Made by a program: the position numbers and the translations under genes. A stretch of 41,866 bases of DNA from Streptomyces lycii (GTDB lineage Bacteria; Actinomycetota; Actinomycetes; Streptomycetales; Streptomycetaceae), in NCBI RefSeq assembly GCF_009735685.1, contig NZ_WHPN01000367.1, positions 10,994 to 52,859 of the forward strand. Direction: 5' to 3'. This document shows positions 25,812 to 33,226 of this stretch, one piece after another. The notes beneath the pieces were generated by a model. That model searched no databases, was not told where the DNA came from, and saw only the letters and a list, made by a program, of their open reading frames with translations. The first letter of the stretch is position 1. The number at the start of each line of letters is the position of its first letter.

Positions 25812-25841
25812 TTGAACTCAGGGCAACCGTACGGTTACTCT
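25812..25841 (+). promoter_or_regulatory. Promoter of the second NlpC/P60 gene
   Basis: TTGAAC at 25812-25817 and TACTCT at 25836-25841 are 18 bases apart, a good vegetative-type promoter. The 11-base word TTTGAACTCAG at 25811-25821 also occurs upstream of the first NlpC/P60 gene at 24353-24363. Confidence 0.55.
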
Positions 25842-25925
25842 CTGCCGCGCAGTTCTGCCGGTTCCAGCCCTGCCCATCCCCGGGCGGCGGCGGGACCGCT
25901 CCAGCGGAAGGGAGTGCGGCCCGAA

Positions 25926-26981
25926 GTGGCGTCTCATCGCCGTTCCACGAAGCCCCGTCTCACCAGCACCGGCCGGATCCCGGCGGTGTCCGCGCTGGCC
26001 GCGACGGCCGCAGCGGCGTTCTCGGCGGCACCCGCGCCCGCCGGCGCCGCGCCGCGGGACACCCCGGCGGAGGTACGGGCGGCGGTCGACCGGCTGTACA
26101 CGGAGGTCGAGCGGGCCACCGAGAAGTACAACGCGGAGAGTGAGCGGCACGACCGGCTCACCGGTCAGGCCGACCGGCTCCGGGACCGGGTGGCCCGGGG
26201 CCAGCAGGAGGCCAACCGGCTGCGCGGTTCCCTCGGTTCGCTCGCCGGGGCGCAGTACCGTTCCGGCGGAGTGGACCCGGCGGTGGCGCTGCTGCTGTCC
26301 TCCGACCCCGACGGGTACCTCGCCAAGGCCTCGACGCTCGGCAGGATCGGCGACCGCCAGGCGGCCGAGCTGCGGGCCCTGGCCGCCGCGCAGCGCACCC
26401 TGGACGGGCAGCGGGCCCGGGCCGCGGAGAAGGTCGCCGAGGCCGAGCGCAGCCGGGCCGCGGTGAACCGCCACAAGAAGGCGGTCGAGGCCAAACTCGC
26501 CCGCGCCCGCCAGCTGCTGGGCAAGCTGACCCGCGAGCAGCGCGCGTCCTACGACCGGGACCGGCAGCGCGCGTCGCGCGACGCGGCCCGCCCGTCCGCA
26601 GCCCCGGTGGCCGGCGGATCCGCCACCGCCCCCTCCGGTTACGCGGCGGCGGCCGTCGCCGCGGCCCGGCAGGCGGTCGGACGGCCCTACATCTGGGGGC
26701 AGTCGGGCCCGCTCGCCTTCGACTGCTCCGGGCTCACCTACTGGGCGTACCGGCAGGCCGGGGTCGCGATCCCGCGCACCTCGCAGGCCCAGCGCCACGC
26801 CGGCCGGCAGGTGCCGCTGGACCGGGCGCGCCCCGGGGACCTCGTCACCTACCGTTCGGACGCCAGCCACGTCGGGATGTACGTCGGCAACGGCCAGGTG
26901 CTGCACGCCCCGTATCCCGGCGCGACGGTGCGGTACGACCCGGTCGGCATGATGCCGGGCGCCGTCGCCACGCGGGTCTGA
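25926..26981 (+). CDS. NlpC/P60 family peptidoglycan hydrolase (paralogue)
   Basis: A 351-residue secreted endopeptidase closely related to the upstream gene: same start (VASHRR), signal peptide with AAAAFSAAPAPAGAA, coiled coil, and C-terminal NlpC/P60 domain with C267 (FDCSG), H315 (SHVG) and H327 (LHAP). Shared blocks such as QYRSGG(V/I)DP and LLLSSDPDGYL/DSYL in the coiled coil show common descent. It is more Ala/Arg-rich than its neighbour and lacks the long structured leader, having instead a short leader and its own promoter. GTG 25926 has AAGGGAG eleven bases upstream. The duplicates therefore seem to have diverged in regulation. Confidence 0.93.
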   Translation: MASHRRSTKPRLTSTGRIPAVSALAATAAAAFSAAPAPAGAAPRDTPAEVRAAVDRLYTEVERATEKYNAESERHDRLTGQADRLRDRVARGQQEANRLRGSLGSLAGAQYRSGGVDPAVALLLSSDPDGYLAKASTLGRIGDRQAAELRALAAAQRTLDGQRARAAEKVAEAERSRAAVNRHKKAVEAKLARARQLLGKLTREQRASYDRDRQRASRDAARPSAAPVAGGSATAPSGYAAAAVAAARQAVGRPYIWGQSGPLAFDCSGLTYWAYRQAGVAIPRTSQAQRHAGRQVPLDRARPGDLVTYRSDASHVGMYVGNGQVLHAPYPGATVRYDPVGMMPGAVATRV

Positions 26982-27029
26982 CCCGGGCGCTCTCCACCGC
27001 TCGGACCCGTGCGCCGTACGATCGACCGC

Positions 27030-28379
27030 GTGGCGGTTCCGCGGCGGCACGAGGCGATGCGCGTGGGCGCGCTGTGGGCACCGGTCCTCGCGCTGCTCGC
27101 CGCCGTGTGCGGCTGCGGCCCGGCCGGCCCGCCGGGAGCCACCGGTCCGGGCGTCCGGGACATCCAGCGGATGCTGGACCGGCGGGCGGACGCCCTGCTC
27201 GACCGGGACGCGGGCCGCTTCCTGGCCACCGTGGACCCGGCCGCCGGCGCGTACCGCGCGGACCAGCGGCGGCTGCTGCGCAACCTCGCCGAGGTGCCGC
27301 TCTCCTCCTGGCGCTACCGGCTGACCGGCACCGGCGGTTTCGACCCGGCGCCGGCGGCCGGGCGCGAACCCTCCGGGGGATCCGCCCGCCGGGTCGCGGC
27401 GGAGGTGCGGCTCAGCTACCGGCTCGACGGCCACGATCCCCGGCCCGTCACCGAGGAACGCCGGCTGACGGTCGTCGAGCGGGACGGCCGCTGGTACGTG
27501 TCCGCCGAACAGGACCCGGCCGCGGGGGAGACGCGCGACGACTCCGCGGGCGGCGGAGAGCCGCCCGAACCGCTGTGGGAGCAGGGCGAGGTCGAGGCCG
27601 TGCGCGGCAGCCGCAGCCTCGTCCTGGGCGTCGGGCACGACCCCGGGCGGCTGCGGGACATCGCCGAAACCACCGACCGGGCCGTGCCCGCCGTGGACGC
27701 GGCCTGGCAGCGGGGGGAGTGGGCCCGCCGGGTCGTCGTGCTCGTGCCCCGCTCGCTCGCCGACATGGCCCGGCTCCTCGGCGAACCGGCGGCGAACTAC
27801 CGCGGCATCGCCGCCGTCACCACGGGCTTCACCCCGCGGAAGACCGGCCGCCCGGGCGACGCGCCCGCCGACCGCGTCATCGTCAACCCCGAGGCGTACG
27901 CGGCGCTGGGCGAGTCCGGGCAGCGCTTCGTGCTCACCCACGAGACCGCGCACGTCGCGACCCGCGCCCACACCTCGCGCGCCACCCCGCTGTGGCTCTC
28001 CGAGGGGTTCGCCGACTGGGCGGGTTACCGGGACTCCGGCGGCGAACCGGCCGCCGCCGCTCCGGTCCTGCGCCGGCAGGTGGCCGCGGGCCGCTCACCG
28101 GGCGGTCTGCCGGCGGACGAGGACTTCGGCTTCACCGGGGACTCCGACCGGCTGGCGATGGCGTACGAACGCGGCTGGCTGGCCTGCCGGATGATCGCCG
28201 ACGAGTGGGGGGAGCGGAAGCTGGTGGACTTCTACCGGGCCGTCGGCTCACCGGCCGCCGCCGGGGAGCCGGACCGCCGCCGGAGCCTGGACCGGGCCCT
28301 GCGCGAGGTCCTGGACGTCGACGGAACGGCGGCCCTCACCGAGCGCTGGCGCGCCTATGTCACCGCGCAACTGCGCTGA
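27030..28379 (+). CDS. Exported metallopeptidase-like protein (HEXXH), probable lipoprotein
   Basis: A 449-residue protein. The N-terminus is a hydrophobic signal (VGALWAPVLALLAAVCGC) with a possible lipobox cysteine. Residues ~40-180 resemble a solute-binding or NTF2-like domain, and the C-terminal half has a gluzincin pattern: zinc motif HETAH (in VLTHETAHVAT) followed by EGFADW, whose Glu would be the third ligand. This places it with the peptidase-MA-like family. GTG 27030 is preferred because TACGAT at 27017-27022 is a good -10 box and would give a leaderless mRNA; GTG 27009 and ATG 27057 are alternatives. Substrate unknown; it acts outside the membrane. It follows the two peptidoglycan hydrolases. 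Confidence 0.82.
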   Translation: MAVPRRHEAMRVGALWAPVLALLAAVCGCGPAGPPGATGPGVRDIQRMLDRRADALLDRDAGRFLATVDPAAGAYRADQRRLLRNLAEVPLSSWRYRLTGTGGFDPAPAAGREPSGGSARRVAAEVRLSYRLDGHDPRPVTEERRLTVVERDGRWYVSAEQDPAAGETRDDSAGGGEPPEPLWEQGEVEAVRGSRSLVLGVGHDPGRLRDIAETTDRAVPAVDAAWQRGEWARRVVVLVPRSLADMARLLGEPAANYRGIAAVTTGFTPRKTGRPGDAPADRVIVNPEAYAALGESGQRFVLTHETAHVATRAHTSRATPLWLSEGFADWAGYRDSGGEPAAAAPVLRRQVAAGRSPGGLPADEDFGFTGDSDRLAMAYERGWLACRMIADEWGERKLVDFYRAVGSPAAAGEPDRRRSLDRALREVLDVDGTAALTERWRAYVTAQLR

Positions 28380-28435
28380 GCCACCGGGGCCCGGACCGCG
28401 GGCCCGGGCCGGGGCGTTCGGTACTGTCGGCGGCG

Positions 28436-29566
28436 ATGGACAAGACCCTGATCGTCACGAACGACTTCCCGCCCCGCCCCGGTGGCATCCAGTCCTTCCT
28501 GCACAGCATGGCGCTGCGGCTGGACCCCACGCAGGTGGTCGTCTACGCCTCGACCTGGAAGGACGGCGCCGAGGTGGCCCGCTTCGACGCGGAGCAGCCC
28601 TTCCCCGTCGTCCGCGACCGGGCCCGGATGCTGCTGCCGACCCCGCGCGTGACCCGGCGTGCCGCCGGACTGCTGCGCGAGCACGGCTGCTCCTCGGTGT
28701 GGTTCGGGGCGGCGGCCCCGCTCGGCCTGATGGCCCCCGCGCTGCGCGGGGCCGGGGCGCGCCGCATCGTCGCCACCACGCACGGGCACGAGGCGGGCTG
28801 GGCCCAGCTGCCGGTGTCCCGGCAGCTGCTGCGCCGGATCGGCGAGGGCACCGACACGATCACCTATCTCGGTGAGTACACCCGTTCCCGGATCGCGGCC
28901 GCGCTCACCCCGGCCGCCGCGGAGCGCATGGTGCAGCTGCCGCCCGGGGTCGACGAGAAGTCGTTCCACCCCGGTTCCGGGGGAGAACGGGTCAGGGAGC
29001 GGCTCGGACTCACCGGACGGCCGGTCGTGGTCTGCGTGTCCCGGCTGGTGCCCCGCAAGGGCCAGGACACGCTGATCCGCGCGATGCCGCGCATCCTCGC
29101 GGACGTGCCGGACGCGGTGCTGCTGATCGTCGGCGGCGGACCGTACCGCGCCGGCCTGGAGAAGCTGGCCGCCGGCACCGGGGTGGCCGGCTCGGTCCGC
29201 TTCACCGGTCCGGTGCCGTGGGAGGAACTGCCCGCGCACCACGGCGCGGGCGACGTGTTCGCCATGCCCTGCCGCACCCGCCGCGGCGGGCTGGACGTCG
29301 AAGGGCTGGGGATCGTCTACCTGGAGGCCTCGGCCACCGGGCTGCCCGTCGTCGCGGGGGACTCGGGCGGCGCGCCGGACGCCGTACTGGACGGCGAGAC
29401 GGGCTGGGTGGTGCGCGGCGGTGACGCCGCCGGGACGGCCGAACGGATCGTGACGCTGCTCCTGGACCCGGAGCTGCGGCGCGGCATGGGCGGGCGGGGC
29501 CGCGCCTGGGTCGAGGAGCGCTGGCGCTGGGACCTGCTCGCCGAACGCCTCAAAGCGCTGCTCTGA
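28436..29566 (+). CDS. pimB: GT4 mannosyltransferase, PimB'-like
   Basis: A 376-residue GT-B fold glycosyltransferase. N-terminal motifs FPPRPGGIQSFLHSMA (acceptor loop) and the C-terminal donor site EGLGIVYLEASATGLPVV (EX7E) mark family GT4. Length and motifs match the mycobacterial and corynebacterial PimB' (Rv2188c), which adds the second mannose to phosphatidylinositol mannoside at the inner face of the membrane. Rv2188c also lies next to fadD15 (Rv2187), as this gene does. ATG 28436 comes nine bases after a -10-like TACTGT (28422-28427), so the mRNA is probably leaderless. I am confident of the family and fairly confident of the PimB' assignment. Confidence 0.85.
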   Translation: MDKTLIVTNDFPPRPGGIQSFLHSMALRLDPTQVVVYASTWKDGAEVARFDAEQPFPVVRDRARMLLPTPRVTRRAAGLLREHGCSSVWFGAAAPLGLMAPALRGAGARRIVATTHGHEAGWAQLPVSRQLLRRIGEGTDTITYLGEYTRSRIAAALTPAAAERMVQLPPGVDEKSFHPGSGGERVRERLGLTGRPVVVCVSRLVPRKGQDTLIRAMPRILADVPDAVLLIVGGGPYRAGLEKLAAGTGVAGSVRFTGPVPWEELPAHHGAGDVFAMPCRTRRGGLDVEGLGIVYLEASATGLPVVAGDSGGAPDAVLDGETGWVVRGGDAAGTAERIVTLLLDPELRRGMGGRGRAWVEERWRWDLLAERLKALL

Positions 29567-29572
29567 CGGAAC

Positions 29573-29605
29573 GCGGGGCGGCCCCGGACTCCCGGACCGC
29601 CCCGC
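29573..29605. terminator. Hairpin between convergent pimB and fadD genes
   Basis: A 9-bp stem (29573-29581 with 29597-29605) starts seven bases after the pimB-like stop codon and could serve both directions. Confidence 0.6.
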
Positions 29606-29609
29606 CGTC

Positions 29610-29694
29610 GTACACCCGTCGAGCGGGCCGGTGGCCGCGTACACCCGTCGTGCGGGCCGCGGGCCGCGTACACCCGTCTTGCGGCCGCGGGCCG
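29610..29694. repeat. Three direct repeats of a 29-bp unit
   Basis: GTACACCCGTC begins at 29610, 29639 and 29668, each followed by a GCGGGCCG-type stretch. The array fills the space before the stop codon of the minus-strand ligase gene. Confidence 0.9.
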
Positions 29695-31491
29695 CTACTT
29701 GGCGTAGAGCGCCTCGATCTCGTTCGCGAAGTCTCGCGCGACGACGTTCCGCTTGAGCTTCAGGGACGGCGTGACATGCCCGGACTCCTCCGTGAACTGT
29801 CCCGGCAGGATCCGGAACTTGCGCACCGACTCCGCCTTGGAGACCGCCGCGTTGCCGTCGTCCACCGCCTGCTGCACCGCCGCCAGCAGCTCCGGGTCGT
29901 GCAGCAGGTCCGCGGCCGTGCTGCTCGCGGGCTTGCCGTGCTCCTCCAGCCAGCGCGGCAGGAACTCCTCGTCCAGGGTGACGAGCGCGCCGACGAACGG
30001 CCGGGCGTCGCCGACGACCATGCACTCGGCGACGAGGGCGTGCCCGCGGATGCGGTCCTCGATGACGGCGGGGGCGACGTTCTTGCCGCCGGCCGTCACG
30101 ATGATCTCCTTCTTGCGGCCGGTGATCGCCAGATAGCCGTCCTCGTCCAGCGTGCCGACGTCACCGGTGTGGAACCAGCCGTCGGAGAGCGCCTCGGCGG
30201 TCGCGGCCTCGTTGTTCCAGTAGCCGGTGAAGATGTGCTCGCCGTGCAGCAGCACCTCGCCGTCGTCGGCGATCCGCACCACCGAGCCGGGCAGCGGCTG
30301 GCCGACCGTGCCGATCTTCTGCCGGTCCCACGGGTTGAAGGCGGTCGCCGCGCAGGACTCGGTGAGGCCGTAGCCCTCCAGCACCGTGAAGCCGATGCCG
30401 CGGTAGAAGTGGCCGAGCCGCTCGCCGAGCGGGGCACCGCCGGAGATCGCGTGCTCGGCCCGGCCGCCGAGGACCGCGCGCAGCTTGCTGTAGACCAGCT
30501 TGTCGAAGGTCTTGTGCTTGATCCGCAGGCCGAGCGAGGGGCCGGACGGGGTGTCCAGCGCGCGGCTGTAGGCGATGGCGGTGTCCGCGGCCTTGTCGAA
30601 GATCTTGCCCTTGCCGTCGGCCTGGGCCTTGGCGCGGGCGGAGTTGTAGACCTTCTCGAACACGCGCGGCACGCCGAGGACCATGGTCGGCCGGAAGGCG
30701 GCGAGTTCGTCGGTGAGGTTCTTGATGTCGCTGACGTGCCCGAGTTTGATCGGCGCGAGCACGGAGGCGACCTCGACCAGCCGGCCGAAGACGTGCGCGA
30801 CGGGCAGGAAGAGCAGTACGGAGCACTCGCCGGCGCGGAACAGCGGGCGCAGCCGCTCCACGATGTTGCCGCACTCCGCGAAGAAGTTGCGGTGCGTCAG
30901 CACACAGCCCTTGGGGCGGCCCGTGGTGCCGGAGGTGTAGACGATGGTCGCGGGGGAGTCGGCGTCGGCCAGCGAGCCCCGCTCGTCGACCTGGGCGTCG
31001 GAGATGTCCGAGCCCTTGGCGCGCAGCAGTTCGACGGCGTCCCGCTCGATCTGCCAGATGTTCCTCAGCTCCGGCAGCCGGCCGCGCACGGACTCGACCG
31101 CGGCCTCGTGCGCCTCGGTCTCCACGATCGCGCCGACCGCGCCGGAGTCGCCGAGGATCCAGGCGATCTGCTCGGGGGAGCTGGTCTCGTACACCGGGAC
31201 GGTGACGGCGCCGGCGCTCCACACCGCGAAGTCCAGCAGCGTCCACTCGTAACGGGTGCGGGACATCAGGGCGACCCGGTCGCCGGGGCGCACACCGGCG
31301 GCGATGAGACCCTTGGCGGCGTCGCGGACCTCGGTGAGGAAGTCGGTCGCCGTCACGTCCTCCCAGCGGCCGCCGCGCTTGCGGGCGAGGACGGCGACAT
31401 CCGGGTGCTGGGCCGCGTTGCGGTGGATGAGATCCGTCAGATTGCCGTCCGCGGGGACCTCGTACAGGGCCGGAAGGCTGAACTCGCGCAA
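29695..31491 (-). CDS. Long-chain fatty-acid-CoA ligase (FadD15-like)
   Basis: A 598-residue AMP-forming synthetase. The adenylate motif YTSGTTGRPKGC lies at about residues 184-195, the GYGLTES motif in the middle and the hinge ITGRKKEIIVTAGGKNVAP near residue 455-475. It activates long-chain fatty acids to acyl-CoA at the membrane. TTG 31491 is used because GAGGAG lies nine bases upstream and the N-terminus MREFSLPALYEVPADGN fits the family. It is beside the PimB'-like gene as Rv2187 (fadD15) is beside Rv2188c. A TTACC/GGTAA inverted repeat at 31624-31637 upstream resembles sites of TetR-type fatty-acid regulators. Confidence 0.93.
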   Translation of the reverse strand: MREFSLPALYEVPADGNLTDLIHRNAAQHPDVAVLARKRGGRWEDVTATDFLTEVRDAAKGLIAAGVRPGDRVALMSRTRYEWTLLDFAVWSAGAVTVPVYETSSPEQIAWILGDSGAVGAIVETEAHEAAVESVRGRLPELRNIWQIERDAVELLRAKGSDISDAQVDERGSLADADSPATIVYTSGTTGRPKGCVLTHRNFFAECGNIVERLRPLFRAGECSVLLFLPVAHVFGRLVEVASVLAPIKLGHVSDIKNLTDELAAFRPTMVLGVPRVFEKVYNSARAKAQADGKGKIFDKAADTAIAYSRALDTPSGPSLGLRIKHKTFDKLVYSKLRAVLGGRAEHAISGGAPLGERLGHFYRGIGFTVLEGYGLTESCAATAFNPWDRQKIGTVGQPLPGSVVRIADDGEVLLHGEHIFTGYWNNEAATAEALSDGWFHTGDVGTLDEDGYLAITGRKKEIIVTAGGKNVAPAVIEDRIRGHALVAECMVVGDARPFVGALVTLDEEFLPRWLEEHGKPASSTAADLLHDPELLAAVQQAVDDGNAAVSKAESVRKFRILPGQFTEESGHVTPSLKLKRNVVARDFANEIEALYAK

Positions 31492-31802
31492 GACTGCTGC
31501 TCCTCATCGAGCGCCGGGGCCAAGTGACGTCGTGTCCGGCGTGCCGCGGCGGCTGCGGTCCGTGATCAGGGGTGAGGTGGGGTGGTGGGCCGGTGTGAGT
31601 TGACACTGGGGTCGGCCCGGACGTTACCCACCGGTAAGCGCTTCCGGGTAGGGGGTCGGCCCAGATGTTTTATCTGTCACACATCCTTGGCCGGGCTCCG
31701 GGCCGTACGGAGCAGGGTAGTCCCCTTCCCGACCGGTACGAAAGTAACCGCAGGTCGGCGGCGTCTCCCGGGACCGGGGCGGGACGGCGTAGGGTCCCAC
31801 CC
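31492..31802. other. Divergent promoter region of fadD and phosphoesterase genes
   Basis: No gene is supported in these 311 bases. It contains an inverted repeat TTACCCACCGGTAA at 31624-31637, a consensus -35 TTGACA at 31600-31605 and, for the plus-strand gene, a -10-like TAGGGT at 31790-31795. Confidence 0.7.
31624..31637. promoter_or_regulatory. Candidate operator upstream of the acyl-CoA ligase gene
   Basis: TTACC at 31624-31628 and GGTAA at 31633-31637 form a short inverted repeat in the fadD leader. Similar TTAC-N-GTAA sites are common at actinobacterial fatty-acid genes controlled by TetR-family repressors. Confidence 0.45.
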
Positions 31803-32657
31803 ATGCGAGTCCATGTGGTCAGTGACGTGCACGGCAACAGCCGCGACCTCGCGCGGGCCGGGGAGGGCGCGGACGCTCTGGTCTGCCTCGGGGACCTGGT
31901 GCTTTTCCTCGACTACGCGGATCACGGCCGCGGCATATTCCCGGACCTCTTCGGGGCGGAGAACGCCGGCCGCCTCGTCGAGCTGCGCACGGCGCGGCGC
32001 TTCGCGGAGGCCCGCGAGTTCGGCGCCCGGCTGTGGGACCGTCTCCTCGGTGAGGCCGGTGAGGCCCCAGGGGGCTCCGAGGGCGCCGCCGGCGGGGCGC
32101 GCGGCACGGACGGTGACGCGGAGGAACGGCGGCGGGCGGCGCGGCACCGGATGATCGAGGAAGCGGTCCGCAAGCAGTACGCCGAGCTGTTCGCGGCCTT
32201 CCCGCAGCCGACGTACGCCACCTACGGCAACGTCGACGTCCCCCGGCTCTGGCCCGAGTACGCCCGGCCCGGCACCACCGTCCTCGACGGCCAGCGGGTC
32301 GAGATGGGCGGCCGCGTCTTCGGCTTCGTCGGCGGCGGACTGCGCACCCCGATGCGCACCCCGTACGAGATCGACGACGAGACGTACGCGGAGAAGGTGG
32401 CGGCCCTGGGCGAGGTCGACGTGCTCTGCTCGCACATCCCGCCCGAGGTACCCGAACTCTGCTACGACACCGTGGCCCGCCGCTTCGAGCGCGGCAGCTC
32501 CGCGCTGCTGGACGCCATCCGCAGCACCCGGCCCCGCTACGCCCTCTTCGGCCACGTCCACCAGCCGCTGTCCCGCCGGATGCGCGTCGGCGCCACCGAG
32601 TGCGTCAACGTCGGGCACTTCGCGGCCCACGGCACGCCCTGGGTGCTGGAGTGGTGA
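31803..32657 (+). CDS. Calcineurin-like metallophosphoesterase
   Basis: A 284-residue phosphoesterase. Metal-binding motifs are in order: DVHGN near residue 8, GDLVLF near 30, GNVDVP near 142, SHIPPE near 205 and GHVHQP near 245. These are the dimetal-site motifs of the MPP superfamily. Residues ~75-105 are an Ala/Gly/Glu-rich insertion absent from typical members. ATG 31803 follows TAGGGT (31790-31795) by seven bases, so the mRNA is probably leaderless. Substrate unknown. It is 118 bases upstream of the SRPBCC gene. Confidence 0.88.
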   Translation: MRVHVVSDVHGNSRDLARAGEGADALVCLGDLVLFLDYADHGRGIFPDLFGAENAGRLVELRTARRFAEAREFGARLWDRLLGEAGEAPGGSEGAAGGARGTDGDAEERRRAARHRMIEEAVRKQYAELFAAFPQPTYATYGNVDVPRLWPEYARPGTTVLDGQRVEMGGRVFGFVGGGLRTPMRTPYEIDDETYAEKVAALGEVDVLCSHIPPEVPELCYDTVARRFERGSSALLDAIRSTRPRYALFGHVHQPLSRRMRVGATECVNVGHFAAHGTPWVLEW

Positions 32658-32775
32658 GCGCGGGCATCGGGCAGGCGCACCCGCGGGAGGCCGCGGTCGG
32701 AGGCGGCGCTCACGCGCGGTAGCCTTCAGCGGCGGGGACAGCAGGGGACCGGACCGTAGTGGAGGAGCCACCGCG

Positions 32776-33225
32776 ATGGCGGAACACACCAGCTCGAGCA
32801 TCACGATCGAGGCGGCACCGGCCGAGGTCATGTCGGTGATCGCCGACTTCGACCGCTATCCCGAGTGGACCGGCGAGGTCAAGGAGGCCGAGGTCCTGGC
32901 CAAGGACGACCAGGGCCGGGCCGAGCAGGTGCGGCTGCTCCTCGACGCCGGTGCGATCAAGGACGACCACACCCTCGCCTACACCTGGACCGGTGACCGC
33001 GAGGTCAGCTGGACCCTGGTGAAGTCGCAGATGCTGCGCGCCCTCGACGGCTCGTACCGGCTGGCCCCGGCCGGCGACGGCAGCCGCACCGAGGTCACCT
33101 ACCAGCTGACCGTCGACGTCAAGATCCCGATGCTCGGCATGATCAAGCGCAAGGCCGAGAAGGTCATCATCGACCGGGCCCTCGCGGGGCTGAAGAAGCG
33201 CGTCGAGAGCGGCGCGCAGGCCTGA
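32776..33225 (+). CDS. SRPBCC (START-like) family protein
   Basis: A 149-residue protein of the polyketide cyclase/SRPBCC fold, which forms a hydrophobic ligand pocket. The start ITIEAAPAEVMSVIADFDRYPEW is typical (quoted piece: VMSVIADFDRYPEW). It corresponds to Rv2185c of M. tuberculosis in sequence and position. GGAGGAG lies eight bases before ATG 32776, and a -10-like TAGCCT at 32720-32725. The ArsA-like ATPase gene starts two bases after its stop codon, so the two are translationally coupled. A lipid or other hydrophobic ligand is likely by family. Confidence 0.9.
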   Translation: MAEHTSSSITIEAAPAEVMSVIADFDRYPEWTGEVKEAEVLAKDDQGRAEQVRLLLDAGAIKDDHTLAYTWTGDREVSWTLVKSQMLRALDGSYRLAPAGDGSRTEVTYQLTVDVKIPMLGMIKRKAEKVIIDRALAGLKKRVESGAQA

Positions 33226-33226
33226 C

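Noticed and set aside
29650..31527. Plus-strand ORF of 625 codons opposite the acyl-CoA ligase
   Set aside because: Antisense shadow of a gene with clear AMP-binding motifs.
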